Shown here: positions 1 to 8,102 of the stretch, one piece after another
How positions within the stretch are numbered: the first letter of the stretch is position 1
Layout: each line of letters opens with the position of its first letter
Source: Candidatus Methanoplasma termitum
GTDB taxonomy: Archaea; Thermoplasmatota; Thermoplasmata; Methanomassiliicoccales; Methanomethylophilaceae
DNA: 64,000 nt
Reading direction: 5' to 3'
Assembly (NCBI RefSeq): GCF_000800805.1
Contig: NZ_CP010070.1
Coordinates: 62,001 to 126,000, forward strand
Position numbers and translations under genes: made by a program
The notes under the pieces: model-generated
Databases searched by the model: none
Told to the model about the DNA's origin: nothing
What the model saw: the letters and a program-made list of their open reading frames with translations, nothing else

Positions 1-1
1 G

Positions 2-613
2 TTCCAATCCGTCGCAGGAGGAATGGCATACATGACAGGCAATATGATCATGGAGGCCAAGTTGGAAGGGGGCCTGCTGAAGGGGATTGGAAGGTCGTTG
101 TCGGGCGCATCCATGTTCCTCGTGCAGTACAGGTCCAAAGGGGGCACGGGCATAGTGGGCCTCGGGGGATCGGTTCCGGGGAAGATAGTCGATCTCGATA
201 TAGGAAAAGGCAAGTGGATAGTTCAGAAGACAGGATACTTGGGGTCGCAGGAGACCGTCGATCTGAAGATGGCATTCCAAAAGAAGTTGGGCAGCATATT
301 CTTCGGAGGAGAAGGCCTCATTCTTCAGGAACTGAGCGGGACAGGGATAGCTTTCGTTGCCGCATGCGGCGACTTCAACATCGTGGACCTCAGGCCCGGA
401 GAGCAGTATAAAGTGGCAACGGCGAAAGCGGTCGCATGGCAGGACACAGTGACATATGATATCGCGGCGGCAGGCGGAATAAAAACGGCATTGTTCGGAG
501 GGGAAGGATTGTTTGTAACGACCCTAACCGGCCCGGGTAAGATAATAATCCAATCAATGACGCTTCAGGATCTGGCATTTGCATTGGTGCCGTATCTTCC
601 GTCCAACAAGTGA
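2..613 (+). CDS. AIM24/TIGR00266-family protein, 5' end outside window
   Basis: The frame is open from base 2, and the protein matches the AIM24 (DUF124, TIGR00266) family by its glycine-rich beta-strand repeats: an opening like AYMTGNM..MEAKLEGGLL, then repeated FFGGEGL-type strands (FFGGEGLILQ near the middle, LFGGEGLFVT near the end). In this family the segment resembling VAGGMAYMTGN follows about 20-30 residues of N-terminal sequence, so the true start probably lies upstream of the window and the ATG at 23 is internal. The family forms a double-stranded beta-helix-like fold. Its function is not established in archaea; in yeast mitochondria AIM24 affects inner-membrane organisation. It is followed after 7 bp by a small membrane protein, possibly co-transcribed. 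Confidence 0.8.
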   Translation, partial: FQSVAGGMAYMTGNMIMEAKLEGGLLKGIGRSLSGASMFLVQYRSKGGTGIVGLGGSVPGKIVDLDIGKGKWIVQKTGYLGSQETVDLKMAFQKKLGSIFFGGEGLILQELSGTGIAFVAACGDFNIVDLRPGEQYKVATAKAVAWQDTVTYDIAAAGGIKTALFGGEGLFVTTLTGPGKIIIQSMTLQDLAFALVPYLPSNK

Positions 614-620
614 GGCAGAG

Positions 621-938
621 ATGGCAAACTCCGGGAACATAGAAAAGAAAAGTACGCTGGTCTCTGCGCTGTCACTGTTGCTTCTGGCGGTTGTGATAGT
701 GGCGGTCGTAGTGTTCCTTGCTTTCAACCTCGACCTTTTGAGGAATCTGGCCGCGATCGCGGTCGTTGTGACAGTTGTGATCGTTGTCATTGTGATAATG
801 ATCTATGTGGTCATGGCATTGCTGGCGCTTCCGTATTATGCGGCAAAGGGAGAGACCTATCAGACCGACGCCTCCTACGATCTTGATGATGTAAAACCTA
901 TAAAAGAGAAGGATTCGGAGAAGAAGGAAGATCACTGA
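621..938 (+). CDS. Small two-helix membrane protein, unknown function
   Basis: This 105-residue protein has a short charged N-terminus, two long runs of V/I/L/A (about residues 13-37 and 42-70) that look like transmembrane helices, and an acidic/lysine-rich C-terminus ending KEKDSEKKEDH. I chose the ATG at 621 rather than the in-frame start at 579, which would overlap the upstream gene by 35 bp; the 621 start leaves a 7-bp gap and AGGCAGAG just before it. No family is recognised. Its position directly after the AIM24-like gene suggests co-expression, nothing more. Confidence 0.6.
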   Translation: MANSGNIEKKSTLVSALSLLLLAVVIVAVVVFLAFNLDLLRNLAAIAVVVTVVIVVIVIMIYVVMALLALPYYAAKGETYQTDASYDLDDVKPIKEKDSEKKEDH

Positions 939-950
939 GCATCTAAACAA

Positions 951-960
951 CTTTATCAAT
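951..960 (+). promoter_or_regulatory. TATA box for radB (leaderless transcript likely)
   Basis: CTTTATCAAT lies about 26 bp before the GTG start at 981, the normal archaeal distance from TATA centre to transcription start. The message would therefore begin at or next to the start codon with no Shine-Dalgarno sequence. Confidence 0.45.
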
Positions 961-980
961 TCCTTTTACTTTTCATTGAC

Positions 981-1640
981 GTGAACAGAATACCCACCGG
1001 ATGTGTAGCGTTCGACAACCTTCTCGGAGGAGGGATAGAGAAAGGCAGCATAACACTCCTCTACGGTGAGGCGGGAGCGGGCAAGTCCAACGTATGTTTG
1101 CAGGCCGCCCGCAATGTGATAAGGAACGGGCAGAAGGTGGCATACATCGACTCCGAAGGGTTATCATATGATCGCGTAAACCAAATATTCGGGACTGAGG
1201 GGGAAAGTGCGAAAGACCTTTTGGTATCACAGGTACACAGTTTTGAGGAACAGTCGGACAAGGTGGATAAGACCGCAAACCTGGCAGATAAAGGAGTGGT
1301 CGTTCTGGCGATAGTGGATTCCATCAATATGTTCTACAGGATCAACCACGATGATACAAAGACAAGGAATGACTTTGTCAGGCAGATAGAGGTCCTCATG
1401 GGGATGGCAAGGAGGAACGATGTGGCCGTTCTGCTGACGTCGCAGGTCTACACCAACATCGCCACGGGAGGCATCGAGTTCATCGGGGGGCATGCGTTGA
1501 GCCACAACGCCAAGACAATACTCCGGTTAGATAAGAAGCTCAACAGCGTCAGGACAGCGGTAATAATAAAACACCGCAGTCTGCCGGAGGGCAGGTCTGC
1601 GAATTATAAGATAACGGCGACAGGCATCGAAGATCTATGA
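981..1640 (+). CDS. radB: DNA repair and recombination protein RadB
   Basis: RadB is the short euryarchaeal RecA/RadA paralogue thought to act as a recombination mediator. At 219 residues it has the usual RadB length and lacks the N-terminal helix-hairpin-helix domain of RadA. Visible motifs are the opening IPTGCVAFDNLLGGGIEKG, Walker A GEAGAGKS (residues 29-36), a Walker B-like stretch LAIVDS near residue 110, and the RecA-core segment LLTSQVYTN. The start is GTG with no clear ribosome-binding site but a well placed TATA box, so it is probably leaderless. Its stop abuts the stop of the convergent prenyl synthase gene with no gap. Confidence 0.93.
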   Translation: MNRIPTGCVAFDNLLGGGIEKGSITLLYGEAGAGKSNVCLQAARNVIRNGQKVAYIDSEGLSYDRVNQIFGTEGESAKDLLVSQVHSFEEQSDKVDKTANLADKGVVVLAIVDSINMFYRINHDDTKTRNDFVRQIEVLMGMARRNDVAVLLTSQVYTNIATGGIEFIGGHALSHNAKTILRLDKKLNSVRTAVIIKHRSLPEGRSANYKITATGIEDL

Positions 1641-2624
1641 TCAGACGTCCCTGTCTATCGCATATTTTGCGAGTGCGATCATGAATTCTTTGTATTCGCT
1701 GGGAGGAAGGATGCTCAGCTTAGATATCGCCTCATCGACCTTCTTTTTGGCCATTCGTCTTCCGTAGGCGATGCTTCCCGCATTCTCCATGATGGATCTG
1801 GCCCTTGATACTTCTTCTTCCGTGGCGTCGCTCTTCCCGATGATGCCTTTGAATTCATCAAGCACCTTTGCGTCCTTGATGTTCCTGACGGCGTGAGTTA
1901 CCATCACCGTGCATTTTCCTTTACGGATGTCGTTGCCGACGGATTTTCCTGTTTTTGAGGGGTCACCCGCAATACCCAGATAGTCATCGAATATCTGGAA
2001 TCCCAGGCCCAGCGCCATTGCGTATTCGTGGAGAGCCTTAACGGTCTTTTTGTCGGCTCCGCCCGCAAGCGCACCTCCCGCTGCAGCGGCGGCGAAGAGG
2101 ACGCTTGTTTTCAACCTTATCGTTTCGATGTAAGCTTCTTCCGAGACGATCTTCCTTTCGTTATTGACGTCCATTTGCTGTCCGCGCGCCAGGTCCCAAA
2201 CAGCTGTCGTTACGTATTTCAGGATCTCTCTGACCTTCTTATCCGGAACATCAAGCTCCGAAATGATCTGGAACGCTTTTGCGAACAGCGCATCGCCTGC
2301 GAGGATCGCCGTCGGCATGTCGTATGCGATATGTATTGTTGTCATGCCCCTTCTCTGTTCGTCGCCGTCCATGAGATCGTCATGGACAAGTGTGAAATTG
2401 TGTATGTATTCGATGGCGACGGCAAGCGGCACAGCTTTGGACACATCCCCCCCTACCGCACCTGCGGCGGCAAGCACCATCGCAGGACGCATCCTTTTCC
2501 CGCCGGCATAGGGGTATTGCCTCGACGCGGCGATTAGATTGGCCGGTTCCTCGTCTCCGATGTACTTTCTTATCGGGTCATCCAACTGTTTGGATGTTTT
2601 GATCAGATATTCTTTTGCGTCCAT
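1641..2624 (-). CDS. idsA: Polyprenyl (geranylgeranyl) diphosphate synthase
   Basis: This trans-type prenyltransferase condenses IPP with allylic diphosphates to make the C15/C20 chains of archaeal ether lipids. In the 327-residue product, GGKRMRP (41-47), the first aspartate-rich motif DDLMD (82-86) and the second DDYLG (213-217) are in the normal order. Phe77, five residues before the first motif, is the chain-length position typical of archaeal GGPP synthases. I start at the ATG at 2624; the frame stays open far upstream, but that part overlaps the IDI gene and does not resemble the family. It overlaps the IDI gene by 22 bp and is third in the IPK-IDI-synthase operon. The product could also be FPP; length specificity is inferred. 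Confidence 0.93.
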   Translation of the reverse strand: MDAKEYLIKTSKQLDDPIRKYIGDEEPANLIAASRQYPYAGGKRMRPAMVLAAAGAVGGDVSKAVPLAVAIEYIHNFTLVHDDLMDGDEQRRGMTTIHIAYDMPTAILAGDALFAKAFQIISELDVPDKKVREILKYVTTAVWDLARGQQMDVNNERKIVSEEAYIETIRLKTSVLFAAAAAGGALAGGADKKTVKALHEYAMALGLGFQIFDDYLGIAGDPSKTGKSVGNDIRKGKCTVMVTHAVRNIKDAKVLDEFKGIIGKSDATEEEVSRARSIMENAGSIAYGRRMAKKKVDEAISKLSILPPSEYKEFMIALAKYAIDRDV

Positions 2625-3679
2625 AGTAGCCCTTCCAACCATTTTTTCGTCTCGCCGAGCACTATGTACCTGGCCTTGGAAAGCTGTTTGACATTTGACG
2701 ATCCGGTAAGCAGCATCGCCGCCCTGAGCTCTTCCCTTATGAGCGTGAGTTTCTCTGTCACCGCTTCCGGCGATTCGGTAGCCTCTCTCAGGACGGCATG
2801 TGCGGCACCCGCACAACATGCGCCCATTGCGATAGAAGACGCAACATGTATCCCGTCAAGTATCCCCCCGGAAGCTATCAGCGGGAGTCCGTTTTTTGCC
2901 TCAAGCAAAGATACGGGGGACGGGATCCCCCAATCGAAGAACGATTCTCCCATGTTGGTCCTGATGATGTCCCCATCGGCCATCGCCCTGTACAATTCGA
3001 CGGCGGAGAAACTGGTCCCGCCCATGCCTGCGATATCCATCCCCAAGATCCCGGTGCCTTTCAGTCGGTTCGCAACCTCTTTCGATATCCCGGCACCGGT
3101 CTCTTTCACGATTATCGGATAGTCTTTTGCGAGCTCTCTTATAGCATTAAAGCAACCCTCGGCGTTCGTGTCGCCTTCCGGCTGTACAATTTCCTGCAGG
3201 AAGTTAAGGTGTACCGCCATAACGTCCGCATCTATGAGGTCCTTTGCTTTACCGATGTCGTCTTTGGAGAATATGTCCTTGCTGTGCTGGCGAACCAGTT
3301 GAGGTGCCCCGACATTTCCTATTACCAGAGGAATATCGTATTCTTTTATTACGGAATAGCTGTCCGGTTCTATGCCGGCGATGCCGGCCCTTTCACTCCC
3401 TACACCCATACCTATCCCGAGTTCGGAACATGCGATGGCGATGTTCTCATTGATCTTCTTTGCACCCGGGAATCCTCCCGTTATCGCTGTGACGATGAAT
3501 GGGAATTTCAATTTCTTTCCCAGAACATATGCGGACATGTCAATCTTATCGGCATTCACCTCGGGGAGGGCGTTGTGTATCAATTTTATATCATCCCAAT
3601 AGCAGTACCCCGGCTCTACCCTTTCATTCAGGCAGATATCGATGTGGTCTGCTTTCCTTTCTTTGATGGGGGTCATCAC
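2603..3679 (-). CDS. fni: Type 2 isopentenyl-diphosphate delta-isomerase (FMN-dependent)
   Basis: It interconverts IPP and DMAPP using FMN and NADPH, providing the allylic primer for the downstream prenyl synthase. The 358-residue protein begins TPIKERKADHIDICL, a hallmark of the family, and carries the TIM-barrel segments ITGGFPGA, GVGSERAG, IGNVGAPQ, VHLNFLQE.VQPEGD and ASGGILDG that build the FMN and substrate site. The start ATG overlaps the stop of the upstream isopentenyl phosphate kinase by four bases (ATGA), indicating translational coupling. Type 2 IDI is the usual archaeal form. Confidence 0.95.
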   Translation of the reverse strand: MMTPIKERKADHIDICLNERVEPGYCYWDDIKLIHNALPEVNADKIDMSAYVLGKKLKFPFIVTAITGGFPGAKKINENIAIACSELGIGMGVGSERAGIAGIEPDSYSVIKEYDIPLVIGNVGAPQLVRQHSKDIFSKDDIGKAKDLIDADVMAVHLNFLQEIVQPEGDTNAEGCFNAIRELAKDYPIIVKETGAGISKEVANRLKGTGILGMDIAGMGGTSFSAVELYRAMADGDIIRTNMGESFFDWGIPSPVSLLEAKNGLPLIASGGILDGIHVASSIAMGACCAGAAHAVLREATESPEAVTEKLTLIREELRAAMLLTGSSNVKQLSKARYIVLGETKKWLEGLLWTQKNI

Positions 3680-4455
3680 AGTCCTCCTTTGGCTGTGGTG
3701 GAGATAACTTTCTCCCCCTTTAATAGTGACTGTAACCTTCCGGGCACGGAACCGTTGACCAGTATGCAGTCCCGGCCGGGCGAGGTCATTCTCAGCATGG
3801 ATTCTGCCTTGGCCATCACTCCGCCCGTTACATCGTCGACACTGCTCTTTCCGGATACTTTTTTAAGAATATCCGAGGTCACTTCTCTAAGTAGCTTTGC
3901 GTCAGGGTTCTTCTTCGGGTCTTTATCAAAAAGTCCGTCGACGTCTGACACGAACACAACTTTTTTCGGATCATAAAGTTTGCAAAGGACCTCCATTATC
4001 TGGTCGCCGGAACAAATGCCGAACCCCTTTGTTCTGTCAAAGACCACGTCTCCGAACATCACCGGCATTATCTTCATTCTGGATGCGGAAAGCAATACCT
4101 CGGGGTTCTCCAGGATCAGTTCTCCGTTATCCATCATAAAACAAGATCCCGGCGGTATGGATATTGCGGGTATCCCCGCTTTCAGCAGTTCATTTATGAC
4201 CATAAGGTTCAGCTCCCTCACGTCATACTGCACTCTTGCGACCGCAGGTATCTGTTCGGGCCTGCTGAATCCGTTCTGCAGGGAGAATTCTTTTGCGAGA
4301 ACATGCCCGAAAGAACCTGCCCCATGGGCGATAAGTGTATCGGCCTCAGAAGCTCGGATCTCTTTGCAGAGTCTGCTGATGGTGTCTTTATTGAACGTCC
4401 TATACTGGGTCTTATCGGTGATAACGCTTCCGCCCAGCTTGATCAGTATCATCAC
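3676..4455 (-). CDS. Isopentenyl phosphate kinase
   Basis: It phosphorylates isopentenyl phosphate to IPP, the last step of the archaeal modified mevalonate pathway. This 259-residue amino-acid-kinase-fold protein has KLGGSVITDK at the N-terminus, HGAGSFGH (44-51) carrying the family's catalytic histidine, and SDVDGLFDKDP plus DVTGGVMAKAE in the ATP-binding half. It is the promoter-proximal gene of the isoprenoid operon. An aspartokinase or UMP kinase assignment is less likely given the HGAGSFGH motif and the operon partners. Confidence 0.93.
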   Translation of the reverse strand: MMILIKLGGSVITDKTQYRTFNKDTISRLCKEIRASEADTLIAHGAGSFGHVLAKEFSLQNGFSRPEQIPAVARVQYDVRELNLMVINELLKAGIPAISIPPGSCFMMDNGELILENPEVLLSASRMKIMPVMFGDVVFDRTKGFGICSGDQIMEVLCKLYDPKKVVFVSDVDGLFDKDPKKNPDAKLLREVTSDILKKVSGKSSVDDVTGGVMAKAESMLRMTSPGRDCILVNGSVPGRLQSLLKGEKVISTTAKGGL

Positions 4456-4874
4456 TGAATGATGGCGGAGGTTGTTTTAATAGTTATCAGAGATCTCGGC
4501 CCCTCTCGCCCTATGCATTCAAAGTTCCCCGGCAACTCTGGGCAAGACAAATTGCGCTTTGTCTCCGAAGCATACAGGTCAGCCGTTGCACACAAGACGC
4601 ATGCCCACCTCTTCGCTCCTAAGATACGGGGTGCTGGAGTTCCTGTAAGAAACGGTTCAGGTATACACTGATTTCCAACCAGGCCCGGCATTATGATTCA
4701 AGCAGTGAGGGGAAATTCTATCTCCCGAAAACGATAGTCTTCTGGGATATCGGTGATTTCACATTCCCTTCGCAGTATTATTTCATAGCGAAGATAGGGG
4801 ACGAACTGGAGATCCGCTCCGTAAAAGGCGGCGCAAACGTCGAATGGTTTCAGACAGCCGATCTGCATAAGCAG

Positions 4875-5483
4875 GTGACCGATAGTTCAGTGGTAGCAAA
4901 AATGCACGGTTCGTTGTTGAGCATCATTGAATTCTTGAAGGATTATAAAGAACCAGAGAAGCCCAAGGTGCCGAGGATAGAAGGCGTGAAGCTTAATAAA
5001 CAGGCAATGGAGAGGTTCCTCGTTCAATTGGGCGCTAATAATGTAAATGCGCAAAGGATCGTCGACATGGCAAACTCTCCGTCCGACAACTTCGAGAAGA
5101 ACGAAAAGGAGCTAAGGAAATATCAGATACTCGAACCCTCCAAGGAGATGTATCTGTTATTTTTGGTTGCGGTCATGGAAGAGGATGGGATCATGGCAAC
5201 GGTCGATTGGAAGGCTGAGTATTCTGATGTCGTATATGCACTGAAAGAGATAAGCGGCATCTCGCTTGAGAGCGACGACGGCGGTAAACACAAACGCAGC
5301 ACTGCCGAGAAAATACTCTCCGTTCTGAATCAAGAAGTAGAGAGCAGAACCGACAAGACCATTTTCGTCATCGGCACCGACTCTGATAGCTATTCTTTCG
5401 GTCTGATTGAGAAAGACAAGCTGAATGAACTGAAAAAGACAGGGAAGGAACTGGGAATCAAAGTAAAACAGCCGAAAAAATGA
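4875..5483 (+). CDS. Hypothetical protein, probably lacking its N-terminus
   Basis: I do not recognise this protein. The first usable start codon is the GTG at 4875 (202 residues), but the same frame is open back to 4623 and reads like protein, with segments such as FYLPKTIVFWDIGDF and YYFIAKIGDELEIRS, and contains no ATG, GTG or TTG before 4875; a stop lies at 4620. The gene may therefore be a 5'-truncated remnant, start at a rare codon, or be frameshifted near 4600. The C-terminal part is mostly hydrophilic, alpha-helical and lysine/glutamate-rich. No signal peptide or membrane segment is seen in the readable part. It converges on the minus-strand 5S rRNA 5 bp downstream. Confidence 0.5.
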   Translation: MTDSSVVAKMHGSLLSIIEFLKDYKEPEKPKVPRIEGVKLNKQAMERFLVQLGANNVNAQRIVDMANSPSDNFEKNEKELRKYQILEPSKEMYLLFLVAVMEEDGIMATVDWKAEYSDVVYALKEISGISLESDDGGKHKRSTAEKILSVLNQEVESRTDKTIFVIGTDSDSYSFGLIEKDKLNELKKTGKELGIKVKQPKK

Positions 5484-5488
5484 AAGTG

Positions 5489-5611
5489 GTTGACAGCGTG
5501 TCTAGGTTCCCGTATGCTTGCGCAATACAGTACAGGTAGATACGCGGGCGGACTTTACTGCCGGGTTCGAAATGGGACCGGGTGTCACCCCGCCGCTTTG
5601 ACCGTCATACC
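5489..5611 (-). rRNA. rrf: 5S ribosomal RNA
   Basis: Read on the minus strand, the block holds the 5S core GGTGACACCCGGTCCCATTT followed by CGAACCCGG, which matches archaeal and bacterial 5S rRNA loops B-C. The ends pair as helix I: TGACGG near the 5' end with CTGTCA near the 3' end, extended by GGT/ACC. Length is about 123 nt. No 16S or 23S gene is near, so it is an unlinked 5S gene, as known for Thermoplasmata. Exact ends are estimated from the terminal helix. Confidence 0.85.
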
Positions 5612-5633
5612 AATTCCTCCGATATCTAACGAG

Positions 5634-5643
5634 TATATTAAAT
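5634..5643 (-). promoter_or_regulatory. TATA box of the 5S rRNA gene
   Basis: On the minus strand the box reads ATTTAATATA and sits 23-32 bp upstream of the predicted 5S 5' end at 5611, the standard archaeal spacing. It lies between the hypC stop and the 5S gene and suggests that 5S is transcribed on its own. Confidence 0.55.
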
Positions 5644-5677
5644 TATCTCATGTGGCAGGGTGTTACGGAAAGTTACG

Positions 5678-5908
5678 TCAGTTTGCCGATCTGCGATCGT
5701 GTTCTAAGACATCATTCCATAATTTAAGGGTCTCTTGAGCCTCTTCCTCATCCATTATCTCTATGGCGAAGCCCGCATGCACCACTGCCCAGTCCCCGAT
5801 CTTTGCTTCGACCATTGTTATATTCGCCTTTCTGATCACGCCGCCGAAGTCGATATCTCCGGTGTCGCCGTCGATCTTAACTATTTTTCCGGGTACAGCT
5901 AAACACAT
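5678..5908 (-). CDS. hypC: Hydrogenase maturation chaperone HypC
   Basis: HypC works with HypD in assembling the Fe(CN)2CO cofactor of [NiFe] hydrogenases and chaperones the large subunit. The 76-residue protein opens MCLAVPGKIV, the family signature with the essential Cys2, and continues with GDWAVVHAGFAIEIMDEEEA, all conserved. It starts 4 bp after the NAC gene and is the last gene of an alaX-nac-hypC cluster. No other hyp gene is in the window. Its presence implies [NiFe] hydrogenases elsewhere in the genome, expected for a hydrogen-using methanogen. Confidence 0.95.
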   Translation of the reverse strand: MCLAVPGKIVKIDGDTGDIDFGGVIRKANITMVEAKIGDWAVVHAGFAIEIMDEEEAQETLKLWNDVLEHDRRSAN

Positions 5909-5912
5909 ATCA

Positions 5913-6281
5913 TCAGCTCGTCATTATCTTGAGTATCGCTTCCGCAGGCTGTCCTTTCGCATCCTCAAGCGCTTTTACTGCCTTCTCTTTATCGCAGCCT
6001 GTCTGGGACATCACAAGCTCTATATCTTCGGCCGGGAACGTAACAGTCGCAGGAGCGGAAGCCGTACCCAATTCGCGCGTTATCTCATCTCCCGCGATCT
6101 GATAGTTGCGGCTGCCCTGCATCTCTATCAAAGTGACCTCGGCATTGGTGATGACGATCTCTTTGTTGTTCGTTCTGATTATCACTTCGGTGACGTTCTT
6201 GATGTCGGTCTGTTTCATCCCCATCTTTTTCATTGCCTGCTGCATCTGACGGGGGTTGACGCCTCTCATTCCTGCTGCCAT
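5913..6281 (-). CDS. nac: Nascent polypeptide-associated complex protein (archaeal NAC)
   Basis: Archaeal NAC is a homodimeric ribosome-associated chaperone contacting nascent chains at the exit tunnel. The 122-residue product has the basic N-terminus AGMRGVNPRQMQQAMKKMG, a central NAC beta-domain (about 30-80), and a C-terminal UBA-like domain (about 83-122) with MSQTGCDKEKAVKAL. It lies 23 bp downstream of alaX and 4 bp upstream of hypC, so the three genes are probably co-transcribed. Confidence 0.93.
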   Translation of the reverse strand: MAAGMRGVNPRQMQQAMKKMGMKQTDIKNVTEVIIRTNNKEIVITNAEVTLIEMQGSRNYQIAGDEITRELGTASAPATVTFPAEDIELVMSQTGCDKEKAVKALEDAKGQPAEAILKIMTS

Positions 6282-6304
6282 ATCGGTCCCTCATAGTGTT
6301 TCTA

Positions 6305-7483
6305 TTAATTAAGTAATGATGCGATCCTTTCCATAAGCTTTTGGAATATGCTCTCCGCTAATGCGGCATCTGCAACTCCGCCTTGAGCGAAACCCGTGGT
6401 CCCCCCGCCTCTCCCACCGAACTCGGAAAGCACTTTTGACAAAACGTCTTTACAATCCACCCGCTTTGTTCCGGAAGAAAGTATCACCGACACACTGCTT
6501 CCCGCAGAGACGATGACGCACACTTTTCCCGAGCTCTTGTACGCTTCCGCTGCATCTGAGAGAACGGACCTCTCTACAGCTGGGAATATGCCTCCGATGA
6601 CATCCGTTCCGTTGATGCTGGTGGGAGGAAGGCTCATGATCTGTTTCTTTACGAAAGAACCGGCGGATCTCCTCAGCGACTCCGACTCGTTCTTCAGATT
6701 GGACACCGCACGCACGAGGTCTTCCGGTTTGCTGTCCGCCGCCTCAGAGGATTGAAGACAAACGTTAGCCAAAGACATCGCAGAATCCTTTGCCTCGTTC
6801 CCCACCTTGAAATGTATCGCAACCCCGTCCTTCCCGGCGGAGACCTTTCTGTCTACGAACAGCATTTCCAACTCTCCGGTCTCCATCACATGGAGCCCGC
6901 TGCATGCCGACAGGTCGATATCGCCGATCGAGACGACCGAGACATCCTCTCCCTCGGGGATCCTCTCTTTCTTGATCCTCACTCTTTCAAGCTCTGGGTC
7001 ATCAGCGCCCATTATCGTTTTGGTAACGAGAAGGTTATCTCGTATCGCTCGGTTCGCGAAGATCAGAGCTTTGTTGATGTCTTCCCAGCTGATGTCCCTG
7101 TCGACAATGACATACTTGCTTTCCGGCGATATGAAGATCTTGTTGATCGTAAGTTCCGGGACCTGCTTCCTGAGAGAAGAGAACAATAGATGTTCTCCGG
7201 TATGCCCCATCATCAGATCGTATCTCCGGTCCCAGTCGACGCTGCACCACACGGTGTCCCCCACCTTCAGTTCGCCGCTTTTGATCTTGTGGATTATTTT
7301 ATTTCCTTTGTAGAAGACCTCGGTGACCTCGAAACCCATGATCGTTCCGGTATCGCATACCTGCCCCCCGCCGCCCGGATAGAAGGCTGTCAGATCGAGT
7401 TCTATCTCATTCCCATTGACAGATATAACTTTGGCCTCGAACTCAAAAGCATAACCGTCGCGTCTGAAGACCTCTTCCGTCAT
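6305..7483 (-). CDS. Alanyl-tRNA editing protein AlaX-L with DHHA1 domain
   Basis: Free-standing AlaX proteins hydrolyse Ser- or Gly-mischarged tRNA-Ala. The 392-residue protein has an AlaRS-like beta-barrel segment (LDLTAFYPGGGGQ.CDTG, residues 30-45), zinc ligands in GHTGEHLL (His94, His98) and SACSGLHV, and a C-terminal DHHA1 domain ending GGRGGGTTGFAQGG. The length fits the long AlaX-L class rather than AlaX-S. It is the first gene of the cluster with nac and hypC and diverges from an Lrp-family gene across a 72-bp gap that holds both promoters. Confidence 0.93.
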   Translation of the reverse strand: MTEEVFRRDGYAFEFEAKVISVNGNEIELDLTAFYPGGGGQVCDTGTIMGFEVTEVFYKGNKIIHKIKSGELKVGDTVWCSVDWDRRYDLMMGHTGEHLLFSSLRKQVPELTINKIFISPESKYVIVDRDISWEDINKALIFANRAIRDNLLVTKTIMGADDPELERVRIKKERIPEGEDVSVVSIGDIDLSACSGLHVMETGELEMLFVDRKVSAGKDGVAIHFKVGNEAKDSAMSLANVCLQSSEAADSKPEDLVRAVSNLKNESESLRRSAGSFVKKQIMSLPPTSINGTDVIGGIFPAVERSVLSDAAEAYKSSGKVCVIVSAGSSVSVILSSGTKRVDCKDVLSKVLSEFGGRGGGTTGFAQGGVADAALAESIFQKLMERIASLLN

Positions 7484-7555
7484 GTGAAAGGATATGAAAA
7501 TCCTATGTAATAAATATGCGATAGGAGGTTTGGAGATAATATCGGTGTAAGGGCA

Positions 7556-8026
7556 ATGGCGAACATAAAGGATTTTGACGATCTGGACAGGAAGATCATA
7601 GAATTGTTATGCACATCGAGCCAGGGTTCTTTCAGGCAGATAGCCAAGCAGCTGAACGTACACCCTACGACGCTGATCCAAAGAGTAAAGAACCTTGAGG
7701 CCAAAGGAGTCGTTAACGGATACCGCGCAAAGATCAACTATCTGAAATTGGGGTTCGATTACATGGGTGTTGTACACATATACATGGATGATGTGATAAA
7801 CGTCCAGGAAAGGATCAAGGCGATCCCTCAGGTGATGGCCATCTATGACGTCACGGGAGATGCCGATTGTATCGCGATGATATCGTGCATGGACAGGGAC
7901 GAGTTCTCCGAGACCGTGAAGAAGATAAACTCGGTCGAAGGCGTTAAGAAAACGAACACGTCCGTGATACTGAACGTGATAAAGGACATGAGCGATTTCG
8001 TTCCGGTGCTGAAAAGCAGAGAATGA
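7556..8026 (+). CDS. Lrp/AsnC-family transcriptional regulator
   Basis: The 156-residue protein has an N-terminal winged helix-turn-helix (about 5-60: LDRKIIELLCTSSQGSFRQIAKQL.VHPTTLIQRVKNLE) and a C-terminal RAM ligand-binding domain (about 70-145) with DVTGDADCIAMISC. Such proteins form octameric rings and sense amino acids. Its target is unknown; it sits 76 bp before aspS and is divergent from alaX, so local regulation is possible. The start is ATG at 7556, with only a weak GTAAGGG-like sequence in front. Confidence 0.9.
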   Translation: MANIKDFDDLDRKIIELLCTSSQGSFRQIAKQLNVHPTTLIQRVKNLEAKGVVNGYRAKINYLKLGFDYMGVVHIYMDDVINVQERIKAIPQVMAIYDVTGDADCIAMISCMDRDEFSETVKKINSVEGVKKTNTSVILNVIKDMSDFVPVLKSRE

Positions 8027-8052
8027 CAACCGCCCCCATGGGACAAACAAAG

Positions 8053-8062
8053 ATTTATATAA
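8053..8062 (+). promoter_or_regulatory. TATA box for aspS
   Basis: ATTTATATAA lies 41-50 bp before the aspS ATG. The predicted transcription start near 8082 leaves a leader of about 20 nt that includes the ribosome-binding site AGAGGT at 8091-8096, six bases before the ATG. AspS therefore has its own promoter, separate from the Lrp gene, and is not leaderless. Confidence 0.6.
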
Positions 8063-8102
8063 CACACTTCTTAGCTGGAATCCGCCAAACAGAGGTACTG
8101 TT

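Noticed and set aside
2798-3976. 392-codon plus-strand frame opposite the IDI and IPK genes
   Set aside because: Both minus-strand genes here are clear family members with coupled starts; the plus frame has no recognisable motif.
4459-4671. Plus-strand frame of 70 codons upstream of the hypothetical gene
   Set aside because: It does not resemble a protein family and runs in a different frame from the protein-like segment at 4623-5483; it could be part of a frameshifted 5' end, but nothing supports that.
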